From Chrysoporthe austroafricana (taxonomy: Eukaryota > Ascomycota > Sordariomycetes > Diaporthales > Cryphonectriaceae): 64,000 nucleotides of DNA. This document shows, piece after piece, positions 1 through 10,572 of this stretch. Below the pieces are notes generated by a model. The model was not told where the DNA came from. It made no database searches and saw nothing but the letters and a program-made list of their open reading frames with translations. Position numbers and translations under genes: made by a program. The stretch is from NCBI GenBank assembly GCA_001051155.2, contig JYIP02000002.1, positions 2,363,583-2,427,582 on the forward strand, given 5' to 3'. Within the stretch, counting starts at the first letter, position 1, and the number at the start of each line of letters is the position of its first letter.

Positions 1-239
1 CCGCGAAAACTTGATATAAGGAAAGCTCACCTCAGCAGATCAATATAGTTGGACGAAGAAAAGTAGAACACCAAGTCATCCTCCTCTTAGTTTTATATCC
101 CCCACCATACATCACAACTTAAACATCTGAGCATCCTAATCCCTAGTCAGCCGCTCCTAGCTATAGACACCACTATTACAAGATCGTATATTCTTACTGC
201 AGAGGGCTTCAAGGCATCTATCTACCTCCAAACTCGATC

Positions 240-527
240 ATGGCTTTCAGTCTTCGCAACGTCATTCATTCACACAAGTCGTCTTCAAAGAAGGACGCAC
301 AGCAGAGTTATACGAAGCTCCCTGATTCCAGCAGCTCAGTCTTCTCGGCCGATGCAGTCGACGTCGAGGAAGCAAAAAGGAAGGCTTATCAAGCTAAGAG
401 GGCAAAGGACGCCGAGGAGTTCCTGGTCAAATATGGCTTCGTGAGTTTAGCGTCAACATTAATCCATGGATGGCAACAGCTAATATTTTTGTAGGGTGGT
501 GGTGTCACGTTGAATGCTCGTGTCTAG
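240..527 (+). CDS. Small conserved-looking hypothetical protein, 77 aa, two exons
   Basis: I do not recognise this protein. Exons 240-440 and 495-527 are joined across a 54-bp intron with a GTGAGT donor, a GCTAAT branch point and a TAG acceptor. Both exons stay in frame and end at TAG 525-527. The product is hydrophilic: a Ser/Lys-rich start (residues 10-35), a charged helix-prone stretch rich in E, K, R and A (about residues 42-63), and a glycine-rich end, KYGFGGGVTLNARV. There is no signal peptide or membrane segment, so a small cytosolic or nuclear protein is likely. A pyrimidine-rich leader precedes the ATG. A textbook intron in so small an ORF argues for a real gene. Without splicing, the frame would run through the intron and end at a different stop. 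Function unknown. Confidence 0.6.
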
Positions 528-1717
528 ACGATAACCACTGAGACAGTGGCGTCAGTCAGCAAATTTCAGCATCATTCTAAAGGGACTTCGATTTTGAATT
601 ATGGGTTCGGGAAGCAAGATGGCTACCATTGGCGCCTGGAGTATAGCTGAGGGCGTACTGGAGAATGGAACTCATCAGGTGATAAAAATAATCATAAATC
701 TGGAATTAGGCCTTGAGGTATTTCGTTACTGTGGGAGGGGTCAAAGACACCAAGCGTCTGTTGTTGTATTTTGTCTTTGGGTCGCTTAGAAGTACAGCAT
801 GCCGGATGAGAACGGATAGTACGGGACCAGTCAGTATCTATCTCTGTGGAGGGGAATCAATAAGTCGTTGTTCTTTGAATTTCAGCCACGTTGTCCCTTT
901 CTCGAGGCAATTTTGTAGCGGAAGGTGTAGTCTGCTGAATCAAACGCCAGCTCCCCCTCTACAACTCGGAACCTGTAATCATTGAATACATCATCGTGCT
1001 ATTTAAAGGAGCTAAGAACGATAGAAAGCTTATTGAGTGGTACTCGTCGAGTGCAAAAAGGTTTAACGTTGTCTAAGAGATCTAGCGAGTTGACTGGGCA
1101 AGGAAAATCGGACTTGACTAGGGGGGGACCTGGAGGATCATACGAAGTTCTATGATTTCGAGTGGGGAGGCTTGCAGGTTACTGCTCAGTTTTCGATGGA
1201 CTTCATCTGATTTTTTATATGATATGGGATAAAGTCTCGTCTAGAGTCGTCCAGTCAGGAAGAAACAGCGCCAAAACTCAAAGCAGGAAATTGAAGTACA
1301 TACACATATTGGCAGGTCTCTAGACTACCAGAGCGTTTGAGTACGGCACGTCCTTAGCTGGCCCCTTGTCACCAGTTTCCTAAAGCAAGAAGGCCAACCT
1401 ACCGGAGAGTTTCGGAGTAGATCTAAGATGCCAGGTCCCGAGAAAATGCGATCTGCAAAGCCGGCAGATGCACCACAGTTGGGCTGCTTATCTGCAGACA
1501 ATGAGATCATTAGGGTTTATACTGCAAATGTTCCACTCTCCTAAATTTCTTGGGATATGCCTCGAAAAACGAAAAGCAGTTATTGAAAACATTCATCCCG
1601 AGTCTCAAAAAAGGGGCGGCTGGCCCTTGGGAAGATACAATCGTATTAGTTGGTATAGCAGCTACTACAAAATTACGCTACGAGAAGCCTTACTATACGT
1701 TGTATTGATATTGCGAA
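528..1717. other. Gene-free stretch upstream of the DUR3-like transporter
   Basis: No open frame here has a recognisable domain or splice-consistent structure. The longest (plus strand 1468-1773) has no family resemblance. The stretch probably holds the 3' end of the 77-residue gene and the distal promoter of the transporter. Confidence 0.4.
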
Positions 1718-1823
1718 TGATAAGGGGTGACTCTGTGGAATGCTACCACGCCAGGGTCTCTTATCTGTGCTGATCGTCTGCGTGGCTCACGCCGTCATCA
1801 TAATTCACGAAATATATCTATCT
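1718..1823. promoter_or_regulatory. Possible GATA-factor (AreA/NIT2-type) sites upstream of the urea transporter
   Basis: Three HGATAR-type sites lie within 250 bp upstream of the transporter ATG: TGATAA at 1718-1723, TTATCT (reverse) at 1761-1766 and CTATCT (reverse) at 1818-1823. Fungal DUR3 genes are known targets of nitrogen metabolite repression through GATA factors. That these three sites work is inference, because such short motifs also occur by chance. Confidence 0.3.
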
Positions 1824-1962
1824 TGCATCTCCGCCTCTCTCGTATCTGAGCTGAAGGACTCGATCGTAAGAGAATCTGTACCTTGACCTGGCCCAGGCCG
1901 CTTGCTTCCTGGTAGTGATATCCGAGGTTTCGATCGTAGCGACGACTGCGGCGCTAATAGAA

Positions 1963-4222
1963 ATGGCTGGCGATGGTGGCATTCGCGTTTTGAACGAAGG
2001 CGTGGGATATGGCATCGTTGTGGGCATCGGTGCGTTCTTCGCACTGCTAATGTGTGTCCGCTCACCAACTCCCGGTCGTACCAGTGAGAACCAGGATCAC
2101 TGACAGTCCGCCGAAGGCTCTTAATCACCTACCTGCAAAACCGTTACACATCATACTCTACGAAGCAGTCCGAGGAATTCAACACGGCCTCCCGGAGCGT
2201 GAAACCAGGGCTCATCGCCGCAGGTATTGTCTCGTCATGGACATGGAGCAGCACGCTCCTAACGTCTAGCACATTCGCCTACTCGTACGGCGTGAGTCGA
2301 CTCTCATCCACTTGACCATATTCGCAACCACAGACGCAGACATGGGCATGCTAACCTGGCTGGATCAGATTGGCGGCCCGATGTGGTATGCCGCCATGGG
2401 CTCCTCGCAGATCCTGCTCTTCGCCCTCATCGCCATCAAGATCAAGACTCAGGCCCCCGGCGCCCACACGTTTCCCGAGATCATCCTCGCGCACCACGGC
2501 CGCGCGAACCACCTCACCTACCTCTTCTTCGCCTGGGCGACTAACCTCCTCGTCGGGTCCTGCCTCGTGCTCGGCGGCTCGCAGGTCGTCGCCGCCCTGT
2601 CCGGGGTGAACGTCTACGGCGCCTGCTTCCTGATCCCGTTCGTCGTCGCCGCCTACGTGATCGCCGGCGGCCTGAGGTCGACCTTCATCGCGGACTACGC
2701 GCATACAGTCATCCTGTTCATCGCTATTTTCACCTTCGGGTTTAGTATCTACGCGACGAATCCCGAGGTGGGTAGTATCAGCCGGTTCTATGACCTCCTG
2801 CAGGAGGCCGGGCGGAATATGCCTATCGAGGGGAACGCGCACGAAGGGAGCTACTTGACATTCAAGTCGAATGACGGGCTCGTCTTCGCGATCGACCTGC
2901 TCGTTGCGGGATTCTGCACCGTGTGGCTCGACCAGGCGTATTGGCAGCGGGCGATCGCCTCGAGGCCCGAGACGAGCGTCAAGGCGTATCTCTTCGGCGG
3001 CATGGCCTGGTACGGCATCCCGTTCGGCTTTGCGACGGCGATGGGGCTCGGATGTGCGGCGCTGACGGCAAGCCCGTCCTTTCCGACGTTCCCTGACCCG
3101 CTGTCCTCAGCGCAGAATGGGAGCGGCCTCTCTTCGCCCGCGACCGCGATTGCGCTGCTCGGGCGTGGCGGCGCGGGGCTGATGCTCCTGCTCCTGTTCA
3201 TGGCGGTTACCTCGTCCACGAGTGCGGAGCTGATTGCCGTCTCGAGCCTGATCACGTTCGACGTCTACAAGACGTATATCAAGCCCACCGCGACGTCGGA
3301 CCAGCTGGTGCGGATGAGCCACATTGGCATCATCATCTTCTCGGTGGCTTTGGCGTCCTTCTGCTGTATCCTCAACGCCGTAGGCATCAACTTGACCTGG
3401 GTCCTCACGGTGCTGGGTGTGATCGTGGGCGGCGCGTCGATCCCGGTGGGCATGATCCTGCTGTGGGAGCCAATGTCCTCCGTGGCGGCGATCGTGTCGC
3501 CCTGGGTAGGCCTGGGCCTGGGGATGGTTGCTTGGTTCGTGGTGACCAAGCTGCGGAGCGGGACAATCAGCGTGGACACGACGGGTGATGTGACTAACGC
3601 CGCCGCAGGCAACATCACATCCTGTTGTGTGGGTGTGATTTCCGCGTTCGCGCTGAGCTACGCATTTCCTGCGAAGTGGGGCGCTGCGGATTCTGAACAC
3701 AGCGCTGAGGCTAAGAACAGGCTGCACAAGATCCTGCATGGGGTCCCGCTGGAGGACGCTGGGTCCGGTGCGGATGCGGTGAGAGGCACCGGCCGCGCCG
3801 ATGGCTCGGATATCGAGAAGGCCGACCACAGACCGCCGACTCCACGTGCAGATGCCGAGATGCAGCCCCCCTCGAACCCAGTGCCCGAGACCATCGTGCC
3901 GACCGGCAACGCCGTTGTGGACTTCCTCGAGGCCTCGTACTCGAAGCCGATGGACCCCGAGGCGGCGCGGAAAGCGACGAAGCTCGCATACGCTTTCAAT
4001 ATTGCTTATTGGGCCATTGCATTGATCCTCGTGCCGTTCACATTCTTCGGCACTGAGTGGGAGTTCAGCAGGGCGGGGTTCACCGGCTGGTGCGTGGTGT
4101 CGTTCATCTGGGTTTGGTTCAGCGCCTGTGTGTGTATCTTCTGGCCTCTATGGGAGAGCAGGGAGACAATGAAGTCGATTGTGAAGGGTGTCACCAAGGA
4201 CGCTAGGAGCGGTCGCAAATAA
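1963..4222 (+). CDS. DUR3-like urea active transporter (sodium:solute symporter superfamily)
   Basis: Three exons (1963-2051, 2117-2291, 2369-4222) encode 705 residues. Both introns have good borders: GTGTGT...AAG with a CACTGAC branch point, and GTGAGT...CAG with GCTAAC. Splicing restores the family pattern GYGIVVGIGAFFALLM, then LLITYLQNRYTSYSTK, then SEEFNTASRSVKPGLIAAG, then VSSWTWSSTLLTSSTFAYSYG. These are landmarks of fungal DUR3 proton-urea symporters at the plasma membrane. About 15 membrane segments follow. A charged cytoplasmic loop (about residues 540-610) rich in D, E and P separates the last two segments, which lie at about 628-650 and 656-680. Length fits fungal DUR3 (about 690-735). 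The ATG at 1963 is chosen because no upstream ATG lies in the open frame. The family often has several paralogues, so polyamine or another amide could be the true substrate. Confidence 0.88.
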
Positions 4223-7200
4223 ATGAAGCATAATTGTTCGCGTTACTTATGGTTTTGGTTTCACGCGTAATGAGGACTTTTGAGCAGATAGCTAGGAAAA
4301 TATCGCATGCCTCTGCTTTTGGCGCTGATCACACCACTTGCTTGGATCTGCTACTATACCTGAAATATTCAGATTGAAGAAAAGTGCTGCATGCCATTAC
4401 CACTGCTAGCAGCACCAGACCCAGCCAGGCTAGATTGCAGTGGGAGGCCTCTGCAACCCATAAGCGTGAGGTCGCTGCCCTTGCGGCGAAGTCAGAGCCT
4501 TCGGAAATGCCATCGATACAGATTTGAAGATGAGTCCTCATCGGCCCTTGGAGGGAAGACATGTAAGGGCCCGAGGCAAGTCCCCTGGTAGAGTCGGGTG
4601 TGTGGACGTGGTGTTACAGTCGTGAAAAATCCAATATACAAGTCGTGACACCAGTGGTTCGCTTGTGCTTTGATTTTCTCGGCACAATAGTTTCGATATG
4701 CTGTTATCCGAGGCTTACTACTCCTGGACAACACAGGATTCGTTCCTGGAGGCCGAGAAGTACCACTCTACCATCAGTTGAACGTACCTAGAAGTCCACA
4801 GCTGGGAATCTTATCGTGAAGGACAACCTGAGACAGAGTTGCCGAGGAAGTGGCAGTGCAGGTTGAGAATAGGGATCGAAACGATGAGTGCTCGGGCGAA
4901 CCCGGCTTCACGATGGCATCTCGGCCCAATCAAGGGCGAGGACGACACGGTCGCCGCGGTACTATTGTGTCGAACGCGCATTTAGCCAAAATAGCTTGTG
5001 ATCAAGAGCCATTTCCAGCACCAAGCCGTGCTCTGGACTGGCACAGGATCGAAGATGGGCCACGATGTGGAGTTGCCGATAGAGCTCCTGAGGCCGACTC
5101 GGTCCGTTTTCCAGCACTTGGAGGGTGTGAAGTTGCGGAGGGAGTGGGGCTCTGGGGATCCGGAGCACCGAATGGAGCCGTACAATCAGAGACTGACACG
5201 GCTCAGCGGGAATGCTGCAAACTGCAGGAGTCTCCATGGGGAAGAAGATAACGAGGACCCACCGAGAAAGTCGCGCAAAGTAAGGCTTGGTTGGTACGGC
5301 CCGCCTACCCCGCCAGAGGCACTGCGCACTGCATCGCCAGGGTGAATCGTGAAGTAGGGAGTCCTCGGCCTCGTCACGACCTGGCACCATTTCGGCGGAA
5401 TTAGATGAAAAGAGATCAATCGCATGGTATAGCGGGACCATACCCGAGGACACAGCTGGCGAATCGCCGTCATACCAGAGCGAGAGCCCCGTTGGGATGC
5501 TGGACGGACCTCTCGTTGGCTGTTCTCACTTGGGAGGGATGGCTGACCGGCAGAGCGCGGCGGCTGTGAATTGTGTGGAATACCTTGGTGGACCTTGTTC
5601 GTGCGTGGTCACGATGTCGACCACTCATCTCGGCCACGAGGTGGATTGTGTGCTTGGTAAGGCCTGTGAGGGAGACGGTCAGCAGCTGCGCGATCCCGCT
5701 GGGGGTGCGGGAGATAGGGGCAAAGTGGCGACAATTCAGCGTCGACGAAAGCCTCCTGAAGTGACCGCTGGCTTTTTGCCGGAATGTGATTGATACGGTT
5801 ACCGCTTGGCGCAAGTTGAATCGACAAGAAGCCTTGAATCAGGGCTGTCTTGGCGATGCTGCGACCGTCTCTTCGGCACGGGCCAGGAGTCGACGCCGCA
5901 GCTGAGCTGCGAGCATGCCCTAGACGCTGTCGTCCATCCTAAGGCTGAGCAAGACGGAGCTCTGATAATTTGATCTAGCGGTCAAACATAGGCCGTCCTG
6001 AAATAGCTGTCGCTAGGAATCCTTTTCAATGTTCCTCCTCAACGTGCCGCAAGTGCCAGGGAGTCGAAATGTTGACAGCGGCCAGCAAGCCAGGCCGGGA
6101 ATCCCGAGGCCATCAAGGAGACAGCGCGCACCAAGCCAAGACCCCTATGTGATGGAGGTGTGGCTGACGGGCTGCATTGCTGACTGTTCAAGCCCCTGTC
6201 GCAGACCTTTCGACCACAATAACTACGAACAACTGTCCACAGAGGGTTTCGGGATCGAGACGACCGGGTGCAGGAGCGTGCCTTTGTGGTCGCACTCCTC
6301 GGTTGGGCAAGGAGGACCGGAAGCCCCACTTGAGGAGTCAACATGGTACATAGTACTTATGCGCGATGAGACAACGTGAGGGCGTCGTGAGTCGTCATTT
6401 TGGCAGAGACCATATCTGACCCGGCGTGGTAGGGCGCTTGAACAGCGCATGAGTCAGGTGGGCAGCCGGTGGTATTGTGGGTACTCCTGCATCATCCACG
6501 GCGACCATCAGGTCTGTCGTCATCCGACAGCGATCTGCGACGAGGCACTCATCCGGGGAAAGTGTGGGAAAGTGTGGGAAAGCATGCAGTGAGAAGATGG
6601 CAACCGTCGATTGGCGGGGAAGGACAACGTGCGTGTGAGCGCAGCCTTGGTTGCAGTCAATCTTCTGCAGCCACTTGAGCAAGGAATGACTGCTGAACGA
6701 GGGGGAAAAGAAAAGGGTCCTCGATCCCTAAAGCATCATGACGTCAACTTTCGTGAGCCAGCATGCAGGTTCCCCCCATTCGTCCCAACGTTTGGCGCCC
6801 ATGCGCCCTTAGCGAATGCTGGGGAAGACCACCTGCGATGGAAACGTGGTTCGGAAATGGTAAGTGGCTCTGCAGCAGAGAAATGAGCATGAATCCTGAG
6901 GTGATATTGATATTCGAAAATGACGTAAATCGGATGCGGGCGGTGCTTTTACCGATCTTCAACGTTTTGTCGATGTCGAAACGACGGACAGGGGAACTAA
7001 GAACCGCGGGAGCCAGGCATTCAGTGGACTCCCCAGTCCTAGTGAACATCCAGTGACATCCTACTATGGTAGGCCGTGGTACCATCGTGCACATCATGAC
7101 AAGACAAGCAATGATCAGAGGGTTTCCAGGGGTGTGGTGTTGTGTTCTGGCTCGGCCCGCCCATCGACCTCTCCAGATCCGGATACGTGAGGCTCAAGTG

Positions 7201-8240
7201 TGAGTGGTAGAGTTTGGTGAGCTGTCGGGTCGATCGACAGTGGCTTGTCTCGCGAGAAATACCTGCCGGGTGCGGGTGCGCAGGATGGAACACGCAGACA
7301 GGTCTCGGCTTGAGGCACTGCTGTATTGTCGTGTGAACATGACGAAAATCTAATTCCTCGAATGTTCGGACCAGGCCAGAATCCACTCCTGGCCGGATCT
7401 CCTGATGACCGAGCTCGGTCGCCTCCCGGTAGAAGCCAAGATATCGCCGCAATCCGACAGCCCGGGCAAGATCTCGGCGAATTTGAGCTGAGATGAAGTT
7501 GTAGATGCTCCTGAATCTCGTGAACGAGGCATCCGACCCCTGAGGTTTTCGAGCGATATTATCAGCGGTCGTAGACACCTAACAGATGGCCATCTCGGTA
7601 GTCGCAGTACAGGTGGCAATGGCTCTGGCCAGCAAGACTCACGATGGTTGCGTGCTTCATTGCGTGGCTGTTCACCTACTATGACTGTGCGCTGCAGACC
7701 CACCCCAGCTGTCGTCGACGACTTTCCGTTCCCAGGCTTACTCGTGCGTGCACTAGAGATCGCTCAGCAGCGACAGGCTCCAATCGGAGGTGGTGGATGC
7801 GTCGCGAGGGTGGTACGGACGGGCGGGCTGCTGATGGTGCGGTGGCGCTCTGGCTGCTGATGGCGGTGCTGGGCCAGACCGGCGGTCGTTTCAAAGACGT
7901 CCACACTCCTGGCCGGTCGGAACCCCCCAAGCCTCTGTAGAGACCCACTTGGAGGGCCGAGGGAGGGTACGAAGCGTCTATCACGTTCTGCCAGCGTCAT
8001 GGTGGGCAGTTGTTAGGAGCTACCCCACCTGCTCGTATGTGGCTAGGCGGCTGTTAAGGAGTTACGGGGCCTGGGGGGGCATAACGGCAGGCGCGTCCCA
8101 CATGCTTTTTCCACAGCAACCCCAGCCCAGCCGACGTCAGGGACGAGGGGCCCCCCTGTCACACCTTGTAAGTACTGTGGTACAGCCAGGAGGGGGGCAG
8201 GTTGCAACTTGCGAACCCCTCCTAGCCCTTCTCTCGTCGA
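4223..8240. other. 4-kb stretch without a recognisable gene
   Basis: Between the urea transporter and the mannitol enzyme I recognise no domain on either strand. Several medium open frames occur on the minus strand (4982-5185, 5470-5814, 6395-6682, 7039-7578) with moderately C-rich third positions. None starts with a convincing ATG in good context, and I could not join them with splice sites. The DNA is not obviously AT-rich, so it does not look like a RIP relic. A short tandem GGGAAAGTGT-type repeat lies at about 6558-6580. It may hold long regulatory DNA, a noncoding RNA or an unrecognised multi-exon gene. Confidence 0.3.
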
Positions 8241-8245
8241 GGCCA

Positions 8246-8251
8246 TATAAA
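8246..8251 (+). promoter_or_regulatory. TATA box of the mannitol-1-phosphate dehydrogenase gene
   Basis: TATAAA lies 264 bp upstream of the ATG at 8510. It is followed by a long C/T-rich leader, the usual layout of strongly expressed filamentous-fungal genes. Confidence 0.5.
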
Positions 8252-8509
8252 CATCGTCACCCCTCTTCTCCCTTCACTCCTCCCTTAGTTTCTCCTGGTC
8301 CAACTTCACACCAAATCACCTCCAAACCCTACCCATTCTCCAAATCCACCGAACGACGTTGAGATCTCTCGTCGTCCTCTTCATCTATCAACAGAAGCCA
8401 GTCACTAAGACCTGTGCCTCTGATCTCGTCGTCACACCTCCCTCACTGTGACGCAATAACTACCAAGCCTCACTACATCTCATCTCCACTTCCACGCCAC
8501 ACCCTCACA

Positions 8510-9697
8510 ATGGCGGCTACCAAGAACCTCAAGGCAGTTCACTTTGGCGCTGGCAACATCGGCCGTGGCTTTGTTGCCTGCTTCCTGCACAACAGTGGCT
8601 ATGAGGTCGTCTTTGCCGATGTTGTGCCTGAGGTTGTCGACAAGCTCAACAACTCCAAGTCGTACAAGGTGATCGAGGTTGGCACTGAGGGCACGGTCGA
8701 GGAGATCATCACCAACTACCGTGCCATCAACTCCAGAACCCACCATGACGACCTGGTTGATGAGATCGCGACTGCCGATGTTGTGACCTGCTCTGTCGGC
8801 CCCACCATCCTCAAGTTCATCGCCCCTGTCATTGCTCAGGGCATCCAGAAGCGATCTGATAACCGCGGGCCCCTGGCCGTCATCGCGTGTGAGAACATGA
8901 TCAACGCCACCACCGCCCTTGCGGAGCACATCAAGGACCCCAAGAACACCCCCGAGCACCTCTTGGAGACCCACAACCAGCGCGTGCGCTATGCCAATTC
9001 TGCTATTGACAGAATTGTCCCTGCACAAGATCCCGATGCTGGTCTCAATGTCAAGCTCGAGAAGTTCTACGAGTGGGTCGTGGAGCAGCTTCCCTTCGAG
9101 GGCAAGCACCCCCCCATCGACGGCATCAACTGGGTCGACCACCTCGAGCCCTACATCGAGCGCAAGCTGTACACTGTCAACACCGGCCACGCCACCGCTG
9201 CCTATCACGGCTACAACCGTAAGAAGCGCACTGTCTATGATGCGCTGCAGGACAAGGAGATCATGGCCGAGGTCAAGAAGGCGCTGGACAACACATCCAC
9301 GCTGATCACCTCCAAGCACGAGACCACCGAGGATGAGCAGGCTGCATATGTCAAGAAGATCATCTCCCGCATTGGCAACCCTCACCTCGAGGATGCTGTC
9401 GAGCGTGTCGGTCGTGCTCCCCTGCGCAAGCTCGGTCGGAAGGAGCGCTTCATCGGTCCCGCCGCCCACCTGGCCGAGATGGGTGAGGACTGCAGCGGCC
9501 TCCTTGATGCTGCCGAGATGGCCTTCCGCTTCCAGAACGTCGAGGGTGACGATGAGTCTAAGGAGCTTGCCCAGATCATGGCCTCCCAGAGCCCTGACGA
9601 GATCGTCTCCCAAGTCTGCGGCCTGCAGAAGTCGGAGAAGCTGTACCCCATGATGGTCGACATTGTGAAGAAGGTGCAGGCCGATGCTGAGGACTAG
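8510..9697 (+). CDS. mpdA: Mannitol-1-phosphate 5-dehydrogenase
   Basis: One exon encodes 395 residues. The enzyme interconverts fructose-6-phosphate and mannitol-1-phosphate with NAD(H) in the cytosol, the entry step of fungal mannitol synthesis. The N-terminal Rossmann motif GAGNIGRGF (residues 13-21) is near perfect for the polyol-specific long-chain dehydrogenase family. The catalytic region [18 protein letters not shown] carries the expected lysine at about residue 219, followed by NTGHA. Length matches fungal MPD (about 388-390). The ATG at 8510 sits in a good context (TCACAATGGCG) and starts exactly at the conserved N terminus. The open frame upstream lacks an ATG and is leader. The gene has no intron and a strong C-rich third-position bias, which fits high expression. 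The long open frame on the opposite strand is a shadow of this bias. Confidence 0.96.
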   Translation: MAATKNLKAVHFGAGNIGRGFVACFLHNSGYEVVFADVVPEVVDKLNNSKSYKVIEVGTEGTVEEIITNYRAINSRTHHDDLVDEIATADVVTCSVGPTILKFIAPVIAQGIQKRSDNRGPLAVIACENMINATTALAEHIKDPKNTPEHLLETHNQRVRYANSAIDRIVPAQDPDAGLNVKLEKFYEWVVEQLPFEGKHPPIDGINWVDHLEPYIERKLYTVNTGHATAAYHGYNRKKRTVYDALQDKEIMAEVKKALDNTSTLITSKHETTEDEQAAYVKKIISRIGNPHLEDAVERVGRAPLRKLGRKERFIGPAAHLAEMGEDCSGLLDAAEMAFRFQNVEGDDESKELAQIMASQSPDEIVSQVCGLQKSEKLYPMMVDIVKKVQADAED

Positions 9698-10572
9698 GCC
9701 TCCAGACGATCTTGACTTCTTTTCCAACTTTTTGATGAGGGATGATGCGTTGGCGTTTTACGAGGATCAGGGAAATTGGACGGTGTTCACGGACAGATGG
9801 AATCATGGAAATGCATACCCCTTTTGATGGCTCTCTCTGCTTGTAACTTAGCATGACCTAAGAAATGAGAACAAGCAACTACTGGCGAGAGATCGCCATT
9901 TTGACACAACTTTGCACCCCCAAGTCTTATTTTCATGATCGTGACGATAATGCGCGCCATCTAAAACAACATCAGCTTGCAATGTGTTCTTCCAAGTCAT
10001 TCTCTATCCATCTTCAGTGAAAAGCCAACGAGGCTTCAACATCGACGGCAACGACGACAACAACATAGTTTGGTCCAAAATGTTGCTACAGAGTCAGCCA
10101 CACAGAGTTTCGAAGGGAAGGGGGTCGCGGATTATTCAGCATCTAGTTGAGAGCTCTCATTGGCTTATGTATAGCGCATGGCCCGTGGAGCATTGTGCCT
10201 GAGGCCAAATTTTGTCCGTGGCTGAACAGCTCCTAGCATCCCAGCAGAGACCACATCTCAATTGGAGGCATAGCTCTAGGGGACACTAATACCAAGACGT
10301 GGCAGCAGCACCTTTATTGACACCACTGTAACAACCACCACCCGATTCCCGCAACACCCCTCCTACCACGGTCTGCGCTTCATTTCCCAGCCGATTCGAC
10401 CTGTAGTTTGGGATTGTTGGATTTGGACTACTCAACCGGCGACGAAGGGCCCAAGTCTCGATGTCAGCGCGCCTGGCACCCATTCACGCCCCACTGCCGC
10501 TACCTTGAATCGCGACTTTAACGAGTGGTTGATTGCCCTTCCGACTCCAAGCTACAGACACAGTCATTCAAG
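9698..10572. other. Intergenic: 3' end of mpdA and promoter of SEC27
   Basis: No gene recognised. The stretch holds the terminator region of the mannitol enzyme and the leader of the coatomer gene. No clear TATA box is visible. Confidence 0.5.

Noticed and set aside
8480..9727. Minus-strand open frame of 415 codons opposite the mannitol enzyme
   Set aside because: It mirrors the C-rich third-position bias of the real gene, is Leu/Val/Gly/Asp-rich, and has no domain.
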